Numbered from the stretch's first letter, positions 24,257 to 34,959 are shown. The stretch: 64,000 nucleotides of DNA from Roseomonas sp. KE0001 (GCF_016107285.1 NZ_RCVQ01000001.1:1-64000); one strand, 5' to 3'. The notes: a model not told the origin generated them from the sequence alone. Translations and numbers: made by a program.

Positions 24257-25645
24257 ATGTTCGAGGCGCTTTCGGGCAAGCTGAACGGGGTGTTCGACCG
24301 GCTGCGCCGCCGTGGCGCGCTGACCGAAGCCGACGTGGCCGAGGCCTCGCGCGAGGTGCGCATCGCCCTGCTGGAGGCCGATGTCGCGCTGCCGGTGGTC
24401 AAGGACATCGTCGCCAAGGTGCGCGAGCGCGCCGTCGGCGCCGATGTTATCCGCTCCGTCTCGCCGGCCCAGCAGGTCATCAAGATCGTCAACGACTGCC
24501 TGGTCGAGGCGCTCGGCGGCGGCGAGGGGGTGGAGCACGTCCCCGGCCTCAGCCTGGCCGCGGCGAGCCCGGTGCCGATCCTGATGATCGGCCTGCAGGG
24601 CTCGGGCAAGACCACCACCTCGGGCAAGATCGCGCTGCGGCTGCGCACGCGCGACAAGAAGAAGGTGCTGCTGGCCAGCCTCGACGTGCACCGCCCGGCG
24701 GCGCAGCTGCAGCTGGAGACGCTGGCGCGGCAGGCCGGCGTCACCTCGCTGCCGATCGTGCAGGGCCAGACCCCGCTGCAGATCGCCGAGCGCGCCATGA
24801 AGGTGGCGCGCGGCGAGCTTTACGACGTCGTCATCCTCGACACCGCCGGCCGCCTCTCGATCGACGAGGCGCTGATGGCGGAGGTGGCCGAGGTCAAGGC
24901 CGCGGTGCGGCCGCATGAGAGCCTGCTGGTCGTCGATGCCATGACCGGCCAGGACGCGGTGCAGACGGCGCGCGTCTTCAACGAGCGCGTCGGCCTCACC
25001 GGCATCGTCATGACCCGGATCGACGGCGATGCGCGCGGTGGTGCCGCGCTGTCCATGCGGGCCGTGACCGGCGCGCCGATCAAGCTGCTCGGCGCCGGCG
25101 AGAAGCTGGACGCGCTGGAGGATTTCCACCCCGACCGCATCGCCAGCCGCATTCTGGGCATGGGCGACATCGTCTCCCTGGTCGAGCGCGCCGCCGAGAC
25201 GATCGACAAGGCCGAGGCGGAGAAGCTCGCCGCCAAGATGCAGAAGGGTCAGTTCGACCTGGAGGATTATGCGGCGCAGCTGAAGCAGATCGGCAAGATG
25301 GGCTCGCTGTCCGGTATCCTCGGCATGCTGCCGGGCATCGGCAAGCTGAAGGGGCAGATCGACGAGGCCAAGCTCGACAACAGCATCCTGAAGCGCCAGG
25401 CGGCGATCATCGGCAGCATGACGCCGAAGGAGCGCCGCAGCCCGGAGATCCTGAAGGCCTCCCGCAAGCGGCGCATCGCCGCCGGCTCCGGCACCTCGGT
25501 GCAGGAGGTCAACCGGCTGCTCAAGCAGTTCGACGACATGTCCGCGATGATGAAGCGGATGAACAAGCTCGGCCAGAAGGGCCTGATGCGCGGCGGTCTC
25601 GGCGCGCTCCTTCCTGGCATGGGGGGCGGCAAGCGCCCCTTCTGA
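24257..25645 (+). CDS. ffh: Signal recognition particle protein Ffh (SRP54)
   Basis: This 462-aa GTPase binds 4.5S RNA and signal sequences and targets nascent inner-membrane proteins to FtsY. It has an N domain (1-85), a G domain with [34 protein letters not shown] and [10 protein letters not shown], and a Met-rich M domain (about 325-462) with the RNA-binding [20 protein letters not shown]. It begins the ffh-rpsP-rimM-trmD-rplS block common in proteobacteria. No 4.5S RNA is recognisable in the 200 bases upstream. Confidence 0.97.
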   Translation: MFEALSGKLNGVFDRLRRRGALTEADVAEASREVRIALLEADVALPVVKDIVAKVRERAVGADVIRSVSPAQQVIKIVNDCLVEALGGGEGVEHVPGLSLAAASPVPILMIGLQGSGKTTTSGKIALRLRTRDKKKVLLASLDVHRPAAQLQLETLARQAGVTSLPIVQGQTPLQIAERAMKVARGELYDVVILDTAGRLSIDEALMAEVAEVKAAVRPHESLLVVDAMTGQDAVQTARVFNERVGLTGIVMTRIDGDARGGAALSMRAVTGAPIKLLGAGEKLDALEDFHPDRIASRILGMGDIVSLVERAAETIDKAEAEKLAAKMQKGQFDLEDYAAQLKQIGKMGSLSGILGMLPGIGKLKGQIDEAKLDNSILKRQAAIIGSMTPKERRSPEILKASRKRRIAAGSGTSVQEVNRLLKQFDDMSAMMKRMNKLGQKGLMRGGLGALLPGMGGGKRPF

Positions 25646-25679
25646 ACCACCGACGACACCCACTACGGAGCCAAAGATC

Positions 25680-26015
25680 ATGGGCCTGAAGATCCGCCTC
25701 GCGCGCGCCGGCGCCAAGAAGCGCCCCTACTACCACATCGTGGTGGCCGACAGCCGCTCCCCGCGCGACGGCCGCTTCATCGAGAAGGTGGGCAGCTACA
25801 ACCCGATGCTGCCCTCCGACCACGCCGAGCGCGTGCGCCTGTTCGACGAGCGCATCAAGCACTGGCTGAGCAACGGCGCGGTGGCGACCGACCGCGTGGC
25901 GAAGTTCCTCGGCCGCGCCGAGCTGGCGCCGATGCCGGTTTTCCGCGAGCAGCCGAAGCAGGCCGCGCCGAAGAAGAAGGCGCAGGAGCGCGCCGCCGCG
26001 GCCGCCGCGGGCTGA
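25680..26015 (+). CDS. rpsP: 30S ribosomal protein S16
   Basis: The 111-aa protein starts [20 protein letters not shown], the S16 signature, and includes [19 protein letters not shown]. An Ala/Lys-rich tail follows, as in other alphaproteobacteria. S16 binds 16S rRNA and helps fold the 5' domain. It lies 34 bases after ffh and 27 before rimM, in the same operon. Confidence 0.97.
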   Translation: MGLKIRLARAGAKKRPYYHIVVADSRSPRDGRFIEKVGSYNPMLPSDHAERVRLFDERIKHWLSNGAVATDRVAKFLGRAELAPMPVFREQPKQAAPKKKAQERAAAAAAG

Positions 26016-26042
26016 AGTCCGGGCGGCTGATCGTCACGCGCC

Positions 26043-26645
26043 ATGGGCAGCAAGCGTATCCTGGTGGGGGAGATCGGACGGCCGCACGGTGTGCGGGGCC
26101 TTGTCCGTGTCCAGTCCTTCACCGCCGACCCGGCGGCCATCGCCGCTTACGGCCCGCTCTCCGACGAGAGCGGCGGGACGCGCTTCGTGCTGCACTGGCT
26201 GAGTGGCGGTCTGGCGCGCATCGAGGGCGTCGCCGACCGCGAGGCCGCGGCGAAGCTGACCGGCACCCGGCTCTATCTGGCGCGCGACCTGCTGCCGCCA
26301 CCGGAGGAGGAGGAATTCTACCTCGCCGACCTGATCGGCCTCGACGTCCGCGATGCGGAGGGTCGGGCGCTCGGCCAGGTGCGGGCGGTGGAGGATTACG
26401 GTGCCGGCGCCTTCCTGACCGTCGCCGCGGATCAGGGGCGGGAGCTGCTGCTGCCCTTCACCCGGGCCGCCGTGCCGGTGGTGGATCTGGCCGGGGGCTT
26501 CCTTGTCGCCGCGCCGCCCGAGGCGGTGATGGCGGCGCCGGAAGCCGAGGCCGGCGCGCCGCCGGAGCCGCTGCAGTCGCTGCCGCGCCGGCAGGACGCG
26601 CCGCGGCGCAGCGGGCCGCGCGGCGTGCGGGGGGGCGGCGCGTGA
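26043..26645 (+). CDS. rimM: Ribosome maturation factor RimM
   Basis: The 200-aa protein has the N-terminal RimM domain ([20 protein letters not shown]) and a PRC-barrel ([16 protein letters not shown]). It helps assemble the 3' domain of the 30S subunit and binds S19. The C-terminal 30 residues are a Pro/Arg-rich extension beyond the usual family end. Its TGA overlaps the GTG of trmD, so translation is coupled. Confidence 0.95.
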   Translation: MGSKRILVGEIGRPHGVRGLVRVQSFTADPAAIAAYGPLSDESGGTRFVLHWLSGGLARIEGVADREAAAKLTGTRLYLARDLLPPPEEEEFYLADLIGLDVRDAEGRALGQVRAVEDYGAGAFLTVAADQGRELLLPFTRAAVPVVDLAGGFLVAAPPEAVMAAPEAEAGAPPEPLQSLPRRQDAPRRSGPRGVRGGGA

Positions 26646-27373
26646 GCTGGCACGCCACCGCGCTCACCCTCTTCCCGGAGATGTTTCCGGGCACGCTCGG
26701 CCATTCCCTGGCCGGCCGCGCCCTGCGGGAGGGTCTCTGGCGCCTGGACACGCTGCAGATCCGCGACTTCGCCACCGACCGCCACCGCAGCGTGGACGAC
26801 ACGCCCTGCGGCGGCGGCGCCGGGATGGTGATGCGGCCGGACGTGGTCGATGCCGCCTGCGCTGCCGCCCTGGCGGAAGGGCCGGCCCGCCCGCTGATCT
26901 ACCTGACCCCGCGCGGGCGCCTGCTCGATCAGGCGCTGGTGCGGGAGCTGGCGGCGGGGCCGGGCCTGGTCCTGGTCTGCGGCCGCTACGAGGGCCTGGA
27001 CCAGCGGGTGATCGAGGCGCGCGGCCTGCGCGAGGTCTCGGTGGGCGACTTCGTGCTCTCGGGCGGCGAGCCGGCGGCGCTGGTCCTGCTCGATGCCTGC
27101 GTGCGGCTGCTGCAGGGCGTGATGGGCGGGGCGGAGAGCGCCACCGAGGAAAGCTTCGCCGAGGCCGCGGCGCCGCTGCTCGAATACCCGCACTACACCC
27201 GCCCGGTGGAGTGGCAGGGGCGGCGGGTGCCGGAGGTGCTGCTGTCCGGCCACCACGCGGCGGTGGCGCGATGGCGGCGGGAGCAGGCGGAGGCGGCGAC
27301 GCGCGAACGGCGGCCCGACTTATGGGCCCGGCGGGGCGGCCCGCATGGCCGGCTTGTTGAGACACAGGATTGA
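26642..27373 (+). CDS. trmD: tRNA (guanine-N1)-methyltransferase TrmD
   Basis: This 243-aa SPOUT-class methyltransferase makes m1G37 in tRNA and prevents frameshifting. Characteristic segments are [44 protein letters not shown] and [10 protein letters not shown], which form the trefoil-knot SAM site. [20 protein letters not shown] is the C-terminal domain. It starts with GTG overlapping the rimM stop. Confidence 0.97.
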   Translation: MSWHATALTLFPEMFPGTLGHSLAGRALREGLWRLDTLQIRDFATDRHRSVDDTPCGGGAGMVMRPDVVDAACAAALAEGPARPLIYLTPRGRLLDQALVRELAAGPGLVLVCGRYEGLDQRVIEARGLREVSVGDFVLSGGEPAALVLLDACVRLLQGVMGGAESATEESFAEAAAPLLEYPHYTRPVEWQGRRVPEVLLSGHHAAVARWRREQAEAATRERRPDLWARRGGPHGRLVETQD

Positions 27374-27420
27374 ACGGGCGGCCCGCGCCGCCTAAACGGA
27401 TTGACGAGAGGATTTTTGCC

Positions 27421-27795
27421 ATGAACCTGCTGCAGCAGTTCGACACGGAACAGAAGGAGCGCCTGCTCTCTGCCCGTGCCGTGCCCGAGTTCGCCGCCGG
27501 CGACACCGTCCGCGTGATGGTGAAGGTGGTCGAGGGCGAGCGCACCCGCACCCAGGCCTATGAGGGCGTGGTGATCGCCCGTTCCAACAAGGGCCTGCAC
27601 AGCAACTTCACGGTGCGTAAGCTCTCCTACGGCGAGGGCGTCGAGCGCGTCTTCCCGCTCTACAGCCCGAACGTGGCCGAGATCGCCGTGCTGCGCCGCG
27701 GCAAGGTGCGCCGCGCCAAGCTGTATTACCTGCGTGGCCGGACCGGCAAGTCCGCCCGCATCGCCGAGAAGGCCGCTCCGCGCGCCAAGGAGTGA
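27421..27795 (+). CDS. rplS: 50S ribosomal protein L19
   Basis: The 124-aa protein contains the L19 landmarks [35 protein letters not shown] and [17 protein letters not shown]19 sits at the 30S-50S interface. ATG 27421 is preceded by GAGAGGA. It closes the ffh-to-rplS block. Confidence 0.97.
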   Translation: MNLLQQFDTEQKERLLSARAVPEFAAGDTVRVMVKVVEGERTRTQAYEGVVIARSNKGLHSNFTVRKLSYGEGVERVFPLYSPNVAEIAVLRRGKVRRAKLYYLRGRTGKSARIAEKAAPRAKE

Positions 27796-27966
27796 GCCCC
27801 TTGCCTCCGCCATCGGGGATCGCAACCTGATGGCGGGAGCCGGTCCCCGAGAGGGGCCGGCGCCGGCCCTGGGGTCTCGGCCCCCGGGCGAATGGCTACC
27901 CGGGCGGTATGGGCCCCAGCCCCGCGCCGCGCGGGCATGAACCACCTGCCACGAGGAAACCACACG

Positions 27967-29397
27967 ATGTCGGCCACGAAGCCGCGGACGCTGTACGACA
28001 AGATCTGGGACGCCCATGTCGTCGAGACACTCCCGGACGGCACCGCGCTTCTCTACATCGACCGGCATCTCGTGCATGAGGTGACCAGCCCGCAGGCCTT
28101 CGAGGGGCTGCGCATGGCCGGCCGCTCCCTGCGCCGCCGCGAGGGCACCATGGCGGTGGTCGACCACAACATCGCCACCGACGCCTCCCGCTACACCGGC
28201 ATCGAGGACCCCGAGAGCCGGCTGCAGGTCGAGACGCTGGAGAAGAACGTCAAGGCCTTCGACGTTCCCTATATCCCGCTGACCGACGCCCGCCAGGGCA
28301 TCGTGCATGTCATCGGGCCGGAGCAGGGCCTCTCGCTGCCCGGCATGACCATCGTCTGCGGCGACAGCCACACCTCGACGCATGGCGCGATGGGCGCCCT
28401 GGCCTTCGGCATCGGCACCTCCGAGGTCGAGCATGTGCTCGCCACCCAGACCCTGCTGCAGAAGCGCGCCAGGAACATGCGCGTGACGGTGGACGGCACC
28501 CTGCCGCCGGGCTGCACGGCGAAGGACATCGTGCTGGCCATCATCGGCAGGATCGGCACGGCGGGCGGCACCGGCCATGTCATCGAGTTCGCCGGCTCGG
28601 CCATCCGCGCGCTCGACATGGCGGGGCGCTTCACCGTCTGCAACATGTCGATCGAGGGCGGCGCCCGCGCCGGCATGATCGCGCCGGACGAGACGACCTT
28701 CGAGTACATCAAGGGCCGCCCCTTCGCGCCGCAGGGCGAGATGCTGGAGCGGGCCATCGAATGGTGGCGCAGCCTGCCGACGGATGAGGGCGCGGTCTTC
28801 GACAAGGAGGTGGTGCTGGACGCCGCCGAGATCGTGCCGATGGTCTCCTGGGGCACCAGCCCCGAGGACGTGCTGCCGATCACCGCGACCGTGCCGGACC
28901 CCGAGAGCGGGCAGGACGAGGCGCGCCGGGCGCAGCTCCGCCGCATGGTCGAGTACATGGGCCTGACGCCCGGCCAGAAGCTGACCGATCTCAAGGTCGA
29001 TGTCGTCTTCATCGGCTCCTGCACCAACAGCCGCATCGAGGACATGCGCGCCGCCGCCGAGATCGTGCGCGGCCGCCGCGTGGCCGAGGGCGTGCGCGGC
29101 ATGGTGGTGCCGGGCTCGGGCCTGGTGAAGCAGCAGGCCGAGCGCGAGGGGCTGGACGCCGTCTTCCGGGAGGCCGGCTTCGAGTGGCGCGAGGCGGGCT
29201 GCTCGATGTGCCTCGGCATGAACCCGGACAAGCTGACGCCGGGCCAGCGCTGCGCCTCCACCTCGAACCGCAATTTCGAGGGGCGGCAGGGGCCGGGGGG
29301 GCGGACGCATCTCTGCTCGCCGGCCATGGCCGCCGCCGCCGCCATCACCGGCCACCTCACCGATGTGCGCCAGCTCGCCGCCCAAGGGAGGCACTGA
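27967..29397 (+). CDS. leuC: 3-isopropylmalate dehydratase large subunit LeuC
   Basis: This 476-aa aconitase-family subunit isomerises 2- to 3-isopropylmalate in leucine synthesis. Iron-sulfur ligand cysteines lie in [15 protein letters not shown] and in [13 protein letters not shown]. Other motifs are [21 protein letters not shown] and [15 protein letters not shown] 27967 follows GAGGAAA. leuD follows after 3 bases. The 171-base gap from rplS has GC-rich hairpins but no leucine leader peptide that I can see. Confidence 0.97.
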   Translation: MSATKPRTLYDKIWDAHVVETLPDGTALLYIDRHLVHEVTSPQAFEGLRMAGRSLRRREGTMAVVDHNIATDASRYTGIEDPESRLQVETLEKNVKAFDVPYIPLTDARQGIVHVIGPEQGLSLPGMTIVCGDSHTSTHGAMGALAFGIGTSEVEHVLATQTLLQKRARNMRVTVDGTLPPGCTAKDIVLAIIGRIGTAGGTGHVIEFAGSAIRALDMAGRFTVCNMSIEGGARAGMIAPDETTFEYIKGRPFAPQGEMLERAIEWWRSLPTDEGAVFDKEVVLDAAEIVPMVSWGTSPEDVLPITATVPDPESGQDEARRAQLRRMVEYMGLTPGQKLTDLKVDVVFIGSCTNSRIEDMRAAAEIVRGRRVAEGVRGMVVPGSGLVKQQAEREGLDAVFREAGFEWREAGCSMCLGMNPDKLTPGQRCASTSNRNFEGRQGPGGRTHLCSPAMAAAAAITGHLTDVRQLAAQGRH

Positions 29398-29400
29398 TCC

Positions 29401-30024
29401 ATGGACGCCTTCACCACCCTGACCGGCATCGCCGCGCCGCTGCCGATGGCCAATGTCGATACCGACAAGATCATCCCGGCGCGCTTCCTCAAGACCATCG
29501 AGCGCACCGGCCTCGGCAAGGCCGCCTTCGCCAATCTGCGCTATCGCGAGGATGGCAGCGAGAATCCGGACTTCGTGCTCAACCAGGAACCCTACCGCCG
29601 GGCGGAGATCCTGATCGCGCACGAGAATTTCGGTTGCGGCTCCTCGCGCGAGCACGCGCCCTGGGCGCTGCTGGATTTCGGCATCCGTTGCGTCATCGCG
29701 CCCGATTTCGCCGATATCTTCCACAACAACAGCTTCAAGAACGGCATCCTGCCGGTGAAGCTGCCGCGCGAGATCTGCGATCAGTTGATGGAGGATGCGC
29801 GCATGGGCGAGAATGCGCGCCTCACGATCGATCTGGAGCGGCAGGTGGTGGTGCGCCCGAACGGGGAGGAGATCCCCTTCGAGATCGACCCGCTGCGTCG
29901 CCACCTGTTGCTGAACGGGCTCGACGATATCGGCCAGACCATGCAGCGTGCCTCGGCCATTGATGGCTATGAGGCGAAGCGGCGCGCGGCGCAGCCCTGG
30001 CTGTACCAGGACGCCGCCGAATGA
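29401..30024 (+). CDS. leuD: 3-isopropylmalate dehydratase small subunit LeuD
   Basis: The 207-aa swivel subunit partners LeuC. Signature segments are [40 protein letters not shown] and [13 protein letters not shown]. Full length for the family. It starts 3 bases after the leuC stop, so the subunits are made together. Confidence 0.97.
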   Translation: MDAFTTLTGIAAPLPMANVDTDKIIPARFLKTIERTGLGKAAFANLRYREDGSENPDFVLNQEPYRRAEILIAHENFGCGSSREHAPWALLDFGIRCVIAPDFADIFHNNSFKNGILPVKLPREICDQLMEDARMGENARLTIDLERQVVVRPNGEEIPFEIDPLRRHLLLNGLDDIGQTMQRASAIDGYEAKRRAAQPWLYQDAAE

Positions 30025-30079
30025 GGGTGGCCCGCCGGCTGGCGGCGGGCCCGGAGAGGAAGAGGGACGAGACACGCCC

Positions 30080-31192
30080 ATGTCGGCCAACAAGAAACTG
30101 CTGGTTCTCCCCGGCGATGGTATCGGCCCCGAGGTCATGCGCGAGGTGCGCCGCGTCATCGAATGGATGGACCGGCGCCGGCATGTGAGCTTCGCGCTCG
30201 AGGAAGGGCTGGTCGGCGGCGCCGCGCTGGATGCCGAGGGCTCGCCCTGCCCGGATGCCACGGTGGAGCGCGCGCTGAACGCGGATGCCGTGCTCTTCGG
30301 CTCGGTCGGCGGCCCGAAATGGGATGGCCTGCCCTTCGAGAAGCGGCCTGAGCTCGGCATCCTGCGGCTGCGCAAGGAGCTGGGTCTCTTCGCCAATCTG
30401 CGTCCGGCGCTCGTGCTGGAGCCGCTGGTCGATGCGTCGAGCCTGAAGCCCGATGTGGTGCGCGGGCTCGACCTGATGATCGTGCGCGAGAGCACCGGCG
30501 GTATCTATTTCGGCGAGCCGCGCGGCGTCGAGACGCTGCCCAACGGCAAGCGGCGCGGCATCGACACCGAGGTCTATACCGAGGACGAGATCGCCCGCGT
30601 GGCGCGCGTCGCCTTCGACCTGGCGCGCAAGCGCACCGGCAAGATGACCAGCGTCGAGAAGGCGAATGTCATGCAGTCGGGCCGCCTCTGGCGCGCCGTG
30701 GTGAGCGAGGTCGGCAAGTCCGAGTATCCGGATGTCGAGCTGAGCCACATGTATGCCGACAATTGCGCGATGCAGCTCTGCTCGCGGCCGAAGCAGTTCG
30801 ACGTCATCGTCGCCAGCAATCTCTTCGGCGACCTGCTCTCCGATCTCGCCGCGGCGCTGACCGGCTCCCTCGGCATGCTGCCCTCGGCCACGCTGGGCGC
30901 GCCGGATTCCTCCGGCCGCCGCCACGCGCTCTACGAGCCGGTGCACGGCTCCGCGCCGGACATCGCCGGCAAGGGCATCGCCAATCCCTGCGCCCAGCTG
31001 CTGTCCTTCGCCATGCTGCTGCGCTGGTCCTTCGGCATGGAGGAGGATGCGGCGATGATCGAGCAGGCGGTGGAGAAGGTCCTGGCCGGCGGCCTGCGCA
31101 CGGCCGACATCATGGGCCATGGCACCGCGCGCGTCGGGACCAGTGTCATGGGCGATGCGGTGCTGCGCGAGCTGGACAAGCTGGCCGCGTAA
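30080..31192 (+). CDS. leuB: 3-isopropylmalate dehydrogenase LeuB
   Basis: The 370-aa NAD-dependent enzyme oxidatively decarboxylates 3-isopropylmalate. Motifs are [48 protein letters not shown] and [21 protein letters not shown] 30080 matches the conserved N-terminus; upstream in-frame codons are not conserved-looking. It completes a leuCDB operon. Confidence 0.97.
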   Translation: MSANKKLLVLPGDGIGPEVMREVRRVIEWMDRRRHVSFALEEGLVGGAALDAEGSPCPDATVERALNADAVLFGSVGGPKWDGLPFEKRPELGILRLRKELGLFANLRPALVLEPLVDASSLKPDVVRGLDLMIVRESTGGIYFGEPRGVETLPNGKRRGIDTEVYTEDEIARVARVAFDLARKRTGKMTSVEKANVMQSGRLWRAVVSEVGKSEYPDVELSHMYADNCAMQLCSRPKQFDVIVASNLFGDLLSDLAAALTGSLGMLPSATLGAPDSSGRRHALYEPVHGSAPDIAGKGIANPCAQLLSFAMLLRWSFGMEEDAAMIEQAVEKVLAGGLRTADIMGHGTARVGTSVMGDAVLRELDKLAA

Positions 31193-31213
31193 CGACGCAA
31201 AAATGCCTCTTGC

Positions 31214-31243
31214 GCGGGGGAAGGGCCTCGGTTATTCCCCCGC
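31214..31243 (+). terminator. Inverted repeat after leuB
   Basis: Perfect arms GCGGGGGAA and TTCCCCCGC flank a 12-base loop, between leuB and the tRNA-Arg gene. It could end the leu transcript; no T tract follows. Confidence 0.4.
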
Positions 31244-31252
31244 CACTGGCCA

Positions 31253-31329
31253 GCGCCCGTAGCTCAACTGGATAGAGCGCTAGACTACGGATCTGGAGGT
31301 TAGGGGTTCGAATCCTCTCGGGCGCGCCA
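31253..31329 (+). tRNA. tRNA-Arg(ACG)
   Basis: A 77-base cloverleaf: acceptor GCGCCCG/CGGGCGC, D arm with TAGCTCAACTGGATAGAGC, anticodon loop CTACGGA with anticodon ACG, T arm with GGTTCGAATCC and an encoded CCA (31327-31329). A34 would be edited to inosine. Remains of an integrase start right after it. Confidence 0.97.
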
Positions 31330-31339
31330 GAAATTCCCC

Positions 31340-31695
31340 GAAATACTGATTCAGTGCCGGTTTCTTCCGGTTTGCGAGTTTCGGTGGATTTGGTTTGCAA
31401 GCCGCCGTTCTCCATTCGGGCCATGGCGGCCTGGACCAGGCGCGGCTGTTCCGCCGCCCGCGTGTATCTTTCCACCTCCGACAATGTGCGATGGCCGGTG
31501 ATGGCCGCGATCTGATGGATGGCCGCTGCGGCCTCTGCCAGGCGTCGCGCCGCTGTCCTGTCGTATCAGGAAGGTGATCCGGTCGGATGGCACATGGGCC
31601 AGCTCGACCGCCAGGGCCGGATGCATGGGGATCTGCAGCGGGGTTCCCGCTTGACCTGCCGCACCTCGATCACGCCGTTGCGGAGATGCCGCCGC
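31340..31695 (-). pseudogene. Broken tyrosine integrase next to tRNA-Arg
   Basis: Minus-strand translation gives integrase pieces in different frames. A middle catalytic segment reads TPLQIPMHPALAVELAHVPSDRITF, split here by frame from GVIEVRQVK before it. The C-terminal segment AITGHRTLSEVERYTRAA contains the His and the tyrosine nucleophile. The region that should hold the His-x-x-Arg motif is deleted between them, and no start survives. The final frame runs without a stop through the tRNA-Arg gene. This is a decayed element that once used the tRNA-Arg 3' end. Confidence 0.8.
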
Positions 31696-31696
31696 C

Positions 31697-31910
31697 CTGC
31701 TGGGTGCGATCAACGCCGAGGCCTATGACCAGCGCGACAAGCTCTCCGGCGACGCGGCGGCAGCTGATCCGCTGGGTCGAGGATGCCGTCTATTGGACGA
31801 CCAAGGGCGCGGCCACGGCGCCGGCGGGCAAGGAGACCGATCCGCTCAAGGCGCTGCTGGCGATCCACGACTGCCTCACCGACGCGCCGACCCTGCCGGA
31901 GCCGGACTGA
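31697..31910 (+). pseudogene. Frameshifted gene fragment
   Basis: Two protein-like pieces lie in neighbouring frames: ALLGAINAEAYDQRDKLSGD (about 31700-31762), then RQLIRWVEDAVYWTTKGAA and a C-terminal stretch ending in a TGA at 31910. Joined by a one-base shift they read as one small helical protein of unknown function. It may be cargo of the lost element beside the tRNA-Arg. Confidence 0.4.
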
Positions 31911-31960
31911 GGGCACCCGGAGGCCGCGCCTAGTCAGGGGCCCGGACTGTCTGCCCTCCG

Positions 31961-31974
31961 ATGATATATCATAT
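31961..31974. promoter_or_regulatory. TGATATATC operator, site 1
   Basis: ATGATATATCAT is a perfect 12-bp palindrome (31961-31972). The 13-mer TGATATATCATAT (31962-31974) recurs identically at 34921. It lies 85 bases before the binding-protein gene and is a likely target of the GntR/FCD regulator at 37196-37918. Confidence 0.65.
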
Positions 31975-32058
31975 GTTGCAAGAGGGCATCGATGGCCTAG
32001 GATGAGCGCAGAGGCACCGGGGCCGTCAGGAACCGCCCCGGCAGACAGGGGGATGTCC

Positions 32059-33627
32059 ATGTTCGAGCTGAGCACCACGCGCCGCGGTCTTCTCCGGGCG
32101 GGCGCCGTCGCCATGCCCGCGCTTCTCGCCGCGCCGCGCCTGGCGCGCGCCGCCGGTTCCATCACGGTGATGCTGGAATCCGAGGTGGTGGTCCTCGATC
32201 CCCATGCGATCACGGCCGCGATCACGCGCAGCTTCGGCTATCATGTCTTCGACACGCTCTTCGCCCAGGATTCCGGCGGCACGGTCCGGCCGCAGATGGC
32301 GGAGGGCCACACCGTCTCGGCCAACGGGCTGGAATGGCGCTTCACCCTGCGCGACGGCCTGGCCTTCCACGACGGCGCGCCGGTGACGGCCGAGGACTGC
32401 GTCGCCTCCCTGCGCCGATGGGCCTCGCGCGACAGCCTCGGGCGCATGCTGCTGGCGGCGATGCGGACGATGCGGGTTGAGGATGCGCGCAGCTTCAGCA
32501 TCGACCTGAAGGAGCCGTTTCCGCTGATGCTGGAGGTGCTGGGCAAGCCGAACGCCCCGGTGCCCTTCATCATGCCCGCCCGCATCCTCCCCGCCGGCGA
32601 TGCGCGCATCACCGAGATCATCGGCTCCGGCCCCTTCACCTTCGCGCGCGACCAGTGGCGCACGGGCGACCGGATGGTGCTGCGGCGGAACGCGCGCTAC
32701 GTCCCGCGGGCCGAGCCGGCGGACTTCCTGGCCGGCGGCAAGGCGGTGAGGATCGACGAGCTGGTGCTGAAGACCATGCCCGATGACACCACCGGGGTGA
32801 ACGCGCTCATCGCCGGCGAGATCGACTACATGCAGTACCTGCCCTTCGACTTCCTCGACCTGCTCGGCCGCAACCGCGACCTGCGGCTGATGGAGCTGAA
32901 GGGCATCGACATGTTCCAGGGCAATTTCCGCCTGAACCATGCAAGCGGCCCCTTCGCCGATCCCGCCGTGCGGCGGGTGATGTGGAAGCTCGTCGACCAG
33001 AAGGAGATCCTGGGCGCCATCGGCATTCCGCCGCGCTTCCGGGTGGAGAACTGCCCCTCCTTCTGGATGTGCGACGCGCCGCTGGAGACCGCCGCCGGCG
33101 TGGAGGTCGCGCGCTTCGATGTCCGGGCCGCGAAGGCGGAGCTGGCGCGCACCGGCTACAAGGGCGAGCCGGTGGTCATGCTGGAGGTCTCCGGCTCGAT
33201 CTCGCAGACCGCCGGGCATGTGCTGGCCGAGAACATGAAGCAGGCCGGCTTCGTGGTGGACGAGCAGGTGATGGACTGGGGCACGGTGCTGGCGCGCCGC
33301 GCCCGGCCGGACGGCTGGAGCCTGTTTCCGGTCTATGCCAATGGCGTGGACATGGTATCCCCGCTGAACCACTTCTACGTGGCGAACAACTGCTCCGACT
33401 ATCCCGGCCGGAGCTGCGACGCGCGGATCACCGCCCTGCTGGCGGACTTCGCGCGCGCGCCCGATGCGGCGGCGCGCCGCAGGGTGGCCGAGCGCATCCA
33501 GCGGGTCGCCTACGAGCTGGTGCCGAGCGTGATGTGGGGCCAGTTCTCGCGTCCGGCCGGATACCGCGCGCGGTTGCGGAACCTGATCCAGTCGAGCTTC
33601 CCGCTGTTCTGGCAGGTGGAGCTGTAG
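32059..33627 (+). CDS. Peptide-type ABC substrate-binding protein (SBP family 5), island
   Basis: This 522-aa exported protein has a twin-arginine signal (TTRRGLLRAGAVAMPALLAA ending LARAAG). SBP_bac_5 segments include LEWRFTLRDGLAFHDGAPV, IGSGPFTFARDQWRTG and FRLNHASGPFADPAVRRVM. ATG 32059 has AGGGGG six bases upstream; ATG 32053 is too close to it. An operator-like palindrome precedes it, so it probably belongs to the island regulon. Two Cys (CPSFWMC) may form a disulfide. The ligand is unknown and no permease is present. Confidence 0.88.
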   Translation: MFELSTTRRGLLRAGAVAMPALLAAPRLARAAGSITVMLESEVVVLDPHAITAAITRSFGYHVFDTLFAQDSGGTVRPQMAEGHTVSANGLEWRFTLRDGLAFHDGAPVTAEDCVASLRRWASRDSLGRMLLAAMRTMRVEDARSFSIDLKEPFPLMLEVLGKPNAPVPFIMPARILPAGDARITEIIGSGPFTFARDQWRTGDRMVLRRNARYVPRAEPADFLAGGKAVRIDELVLKTMPDDTTGVNALIAGEIDYMQYLPFDFLDLLGRNRDLRLMELKGIDMFQGNFRLNHASGPFADPAVRRVMWKLVDQKEILGAIGIPPRFRVENCPSFWMCDAPLETAAGVEVARFDVRAAKAELARTGYKGEPVVMLEVSGSISQTAGHVLAENMKQAGFVVDEQVMDWGTVLARRARPDGWSLFPVYANGVDMVSPLNHFYVANNCSDYPGRSCDARITALLADFARAPDAAARRRVAERIQRVAYELVPSVMWGQFSRPAGYRARLRNLIQSSFPLFWQVEL

Positions 33628-33645
33628 GGCGCGCTGGCCCGCCGG

Positions 33646-34893
33646 CTAGCTGCTGGCCACCGCCTGGAACCCGGCCTCCGCCGCCTCCAGCGCGCGGTCG
33701 ATATCCTCTTCCGTGTGCGCGCAGGAGAGGAACATGTTGTGGCGGGGGTGGAAGTAGGCCCCGTGCCGCAGGGCCGTGGCGCAGAAGGCGTCGCCCTTCG
33801 CCCAGTCCGGATCGTTGTCGAAGGTCATCAGCGGCATCTGCGCCGGCCCGGTCTGGCGGACGGGCAGCCGGTACCGGCGCGACAGGGCGTCGAGCCCCGC
33901 GCGCAGGCGCTCGCCCATGGCGCGCATGTGGGCCGGGCCGTCGAGGCGGCGCAACTCCAGGATGGTGGCCACGGCGGCCGCCATGGGCACGGCGCCGCAC
34001 CAGAAGGAGCCGGTGGTGTAGACCTCGGTCGCGGCCTGGCGGAAGCGGTCCCGCCCGGTGACGGCGGCGAGCGGATGGCCGTTGGCGATGGCCTTGCTGA
34101 AGGCGGAAAGGTCGGGGCGGACACCGAGCGGCTCCCAGGAGCCGCCGAGATCGATGCGGAAGCCGGCGCGCACGTCGTCCAGGATGAGGGCGGCGCCGGT
34201 CGCGTCGCACAGCGCGCGGAGGTGGCGCGCGAATTCAGGCGTGGGCAGTTCCTGGTGGCGACCGAAATCATGGCGGAACGCCGTGACGATCACCGCGGCC
34301 AGATCGCCTTTCGCGGCCTCCGCGGCGGCCTCGAGGCTGGCGGTGTCGTTGTAGTCGAAGGGGAGGATATGGGCGCGGTCCTCCGCCGTGACCCCGGCCA
34401 GCGAGGGGGAGCACCAGGGCACCGCGCCATGATAGGAGCCGCGGGCGACCAGCACCTTGCGCCGGCCGGTTGCGGCGCGGGCAATGGTGACGCAGGCCGT
34501 GGTGGCGTCGGTGCCGTTCTTGGCCAGGAGCGCCCAGTCGGCATGGGCGACGGTGACGACCAGCAGCTCCGCCAGCTCGACCAGCACCGGGGCGGGGCCG
34601 TTCATGCAGTCGCCCTGCCCGGCCTGGCGGCGCGCGGCGGCCTCCACGGCGGGATGGCGGTGGCCGACAACCACGGGGCCCCAGGCGCACATGAAGTCGA
34701 TGTACTCGCGCCCGTTGACATCCCGCAGGCGGCAGCCCTCGGCCGAGGCGAAGTATTGCGGATATCCCTCGGGCAGCCTGGCCGCGTTCAGATGACCCCA
34801 GAGGCCGCCGGGAATGACAGCGCGGGCGCGGGCACGCAGGGCATCGTCCGGCGGGATGGCGCCCGGCTTCGCGGGGAGGAGAGCCTGCGACAT
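33646..34893 (-). CDS. Class III aminotransferase, GSA-aminomutase-like (1)
   Basis: The 415-aa PLP enzyme resembles glutamate-1-semialdehyde aminomutase-like transaminases. The PLP Lys is in SAFSKAIANGHPLAAV. The cofactor Asp lies in ILDDVRAGFR, where most relatives have DEV. GSYHGAVPW and KNGTDATTACV match the phosphate-binding parts. Such proteins transfer or shift amino groups on omega-amino or beta-amino acids, and neighbours rather than heme genes suggest catabolism. It converges on the binding protein (18 bases between stops) and is preceded by operator site 2, 28 bases before its ATG. Confidence 0.88.
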   Translation of the reverse strand: MSQALLPAKPGAIPPDDALRARARAVIPGGLWGHLNAARLPEGYPQYFASAEGCRLRDVNGREYIDFMCAWGPVVVGHRHPAVEAAARRQAGQGDCMNGPAPVLVELAELLVVTVAHADWALLAKNGTDATTACVTIARAATGRRKVLVARGSYHGAVPWCSPSLAGVTAEDRAHILPFDYNDTASLEAAAEAAKGDLAAVIVTAFRHDFGRHQELPTPEFARHLRALCDATGAALILDDVRAGFRIDLGGSWEPLGVRPDLSAFSKAIANGHPLAAVTGRDRFRQAATEVYTTGSFWCGAVPMAAAVATILELRRLDGPAHMRAMGERLRAGLDALSRRYRLPVRQTGPAQMPLMTFDNDPDWAKGDAFCATALRHGAYFHPRHNMFLSCAHTEEDIDRALEAAEAGFQAVASS

Positions 34894-34920
34894 GGGAAGG
34901 ATCCTTGGCTGCGTTTATTT

Positions 34921-34933
34921 TGATATATCATAT
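34921..34933. promoter_or_regulatory. TGATATATC operator, site 2
   Basis: TGATATATCATAT, identical over 13 bases to site 1, lies in the 66-base gap between the E1 gene and the aminotransferase. It is about 28 bases before the aminotransferase ATG. Confidence 0.65.
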
Positions 34934-34959
34934 TTCAATGCCGGGCGGGAAGGGGCCCC

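Noticed and set aside
31146-31484. Intact minus-strand gene running through tRNA-Arg
   Set aside because: Only its N-terminal third resembles integrase; the rest is read-through of the tRNA and leuB antisense, so it is a pseudogene.
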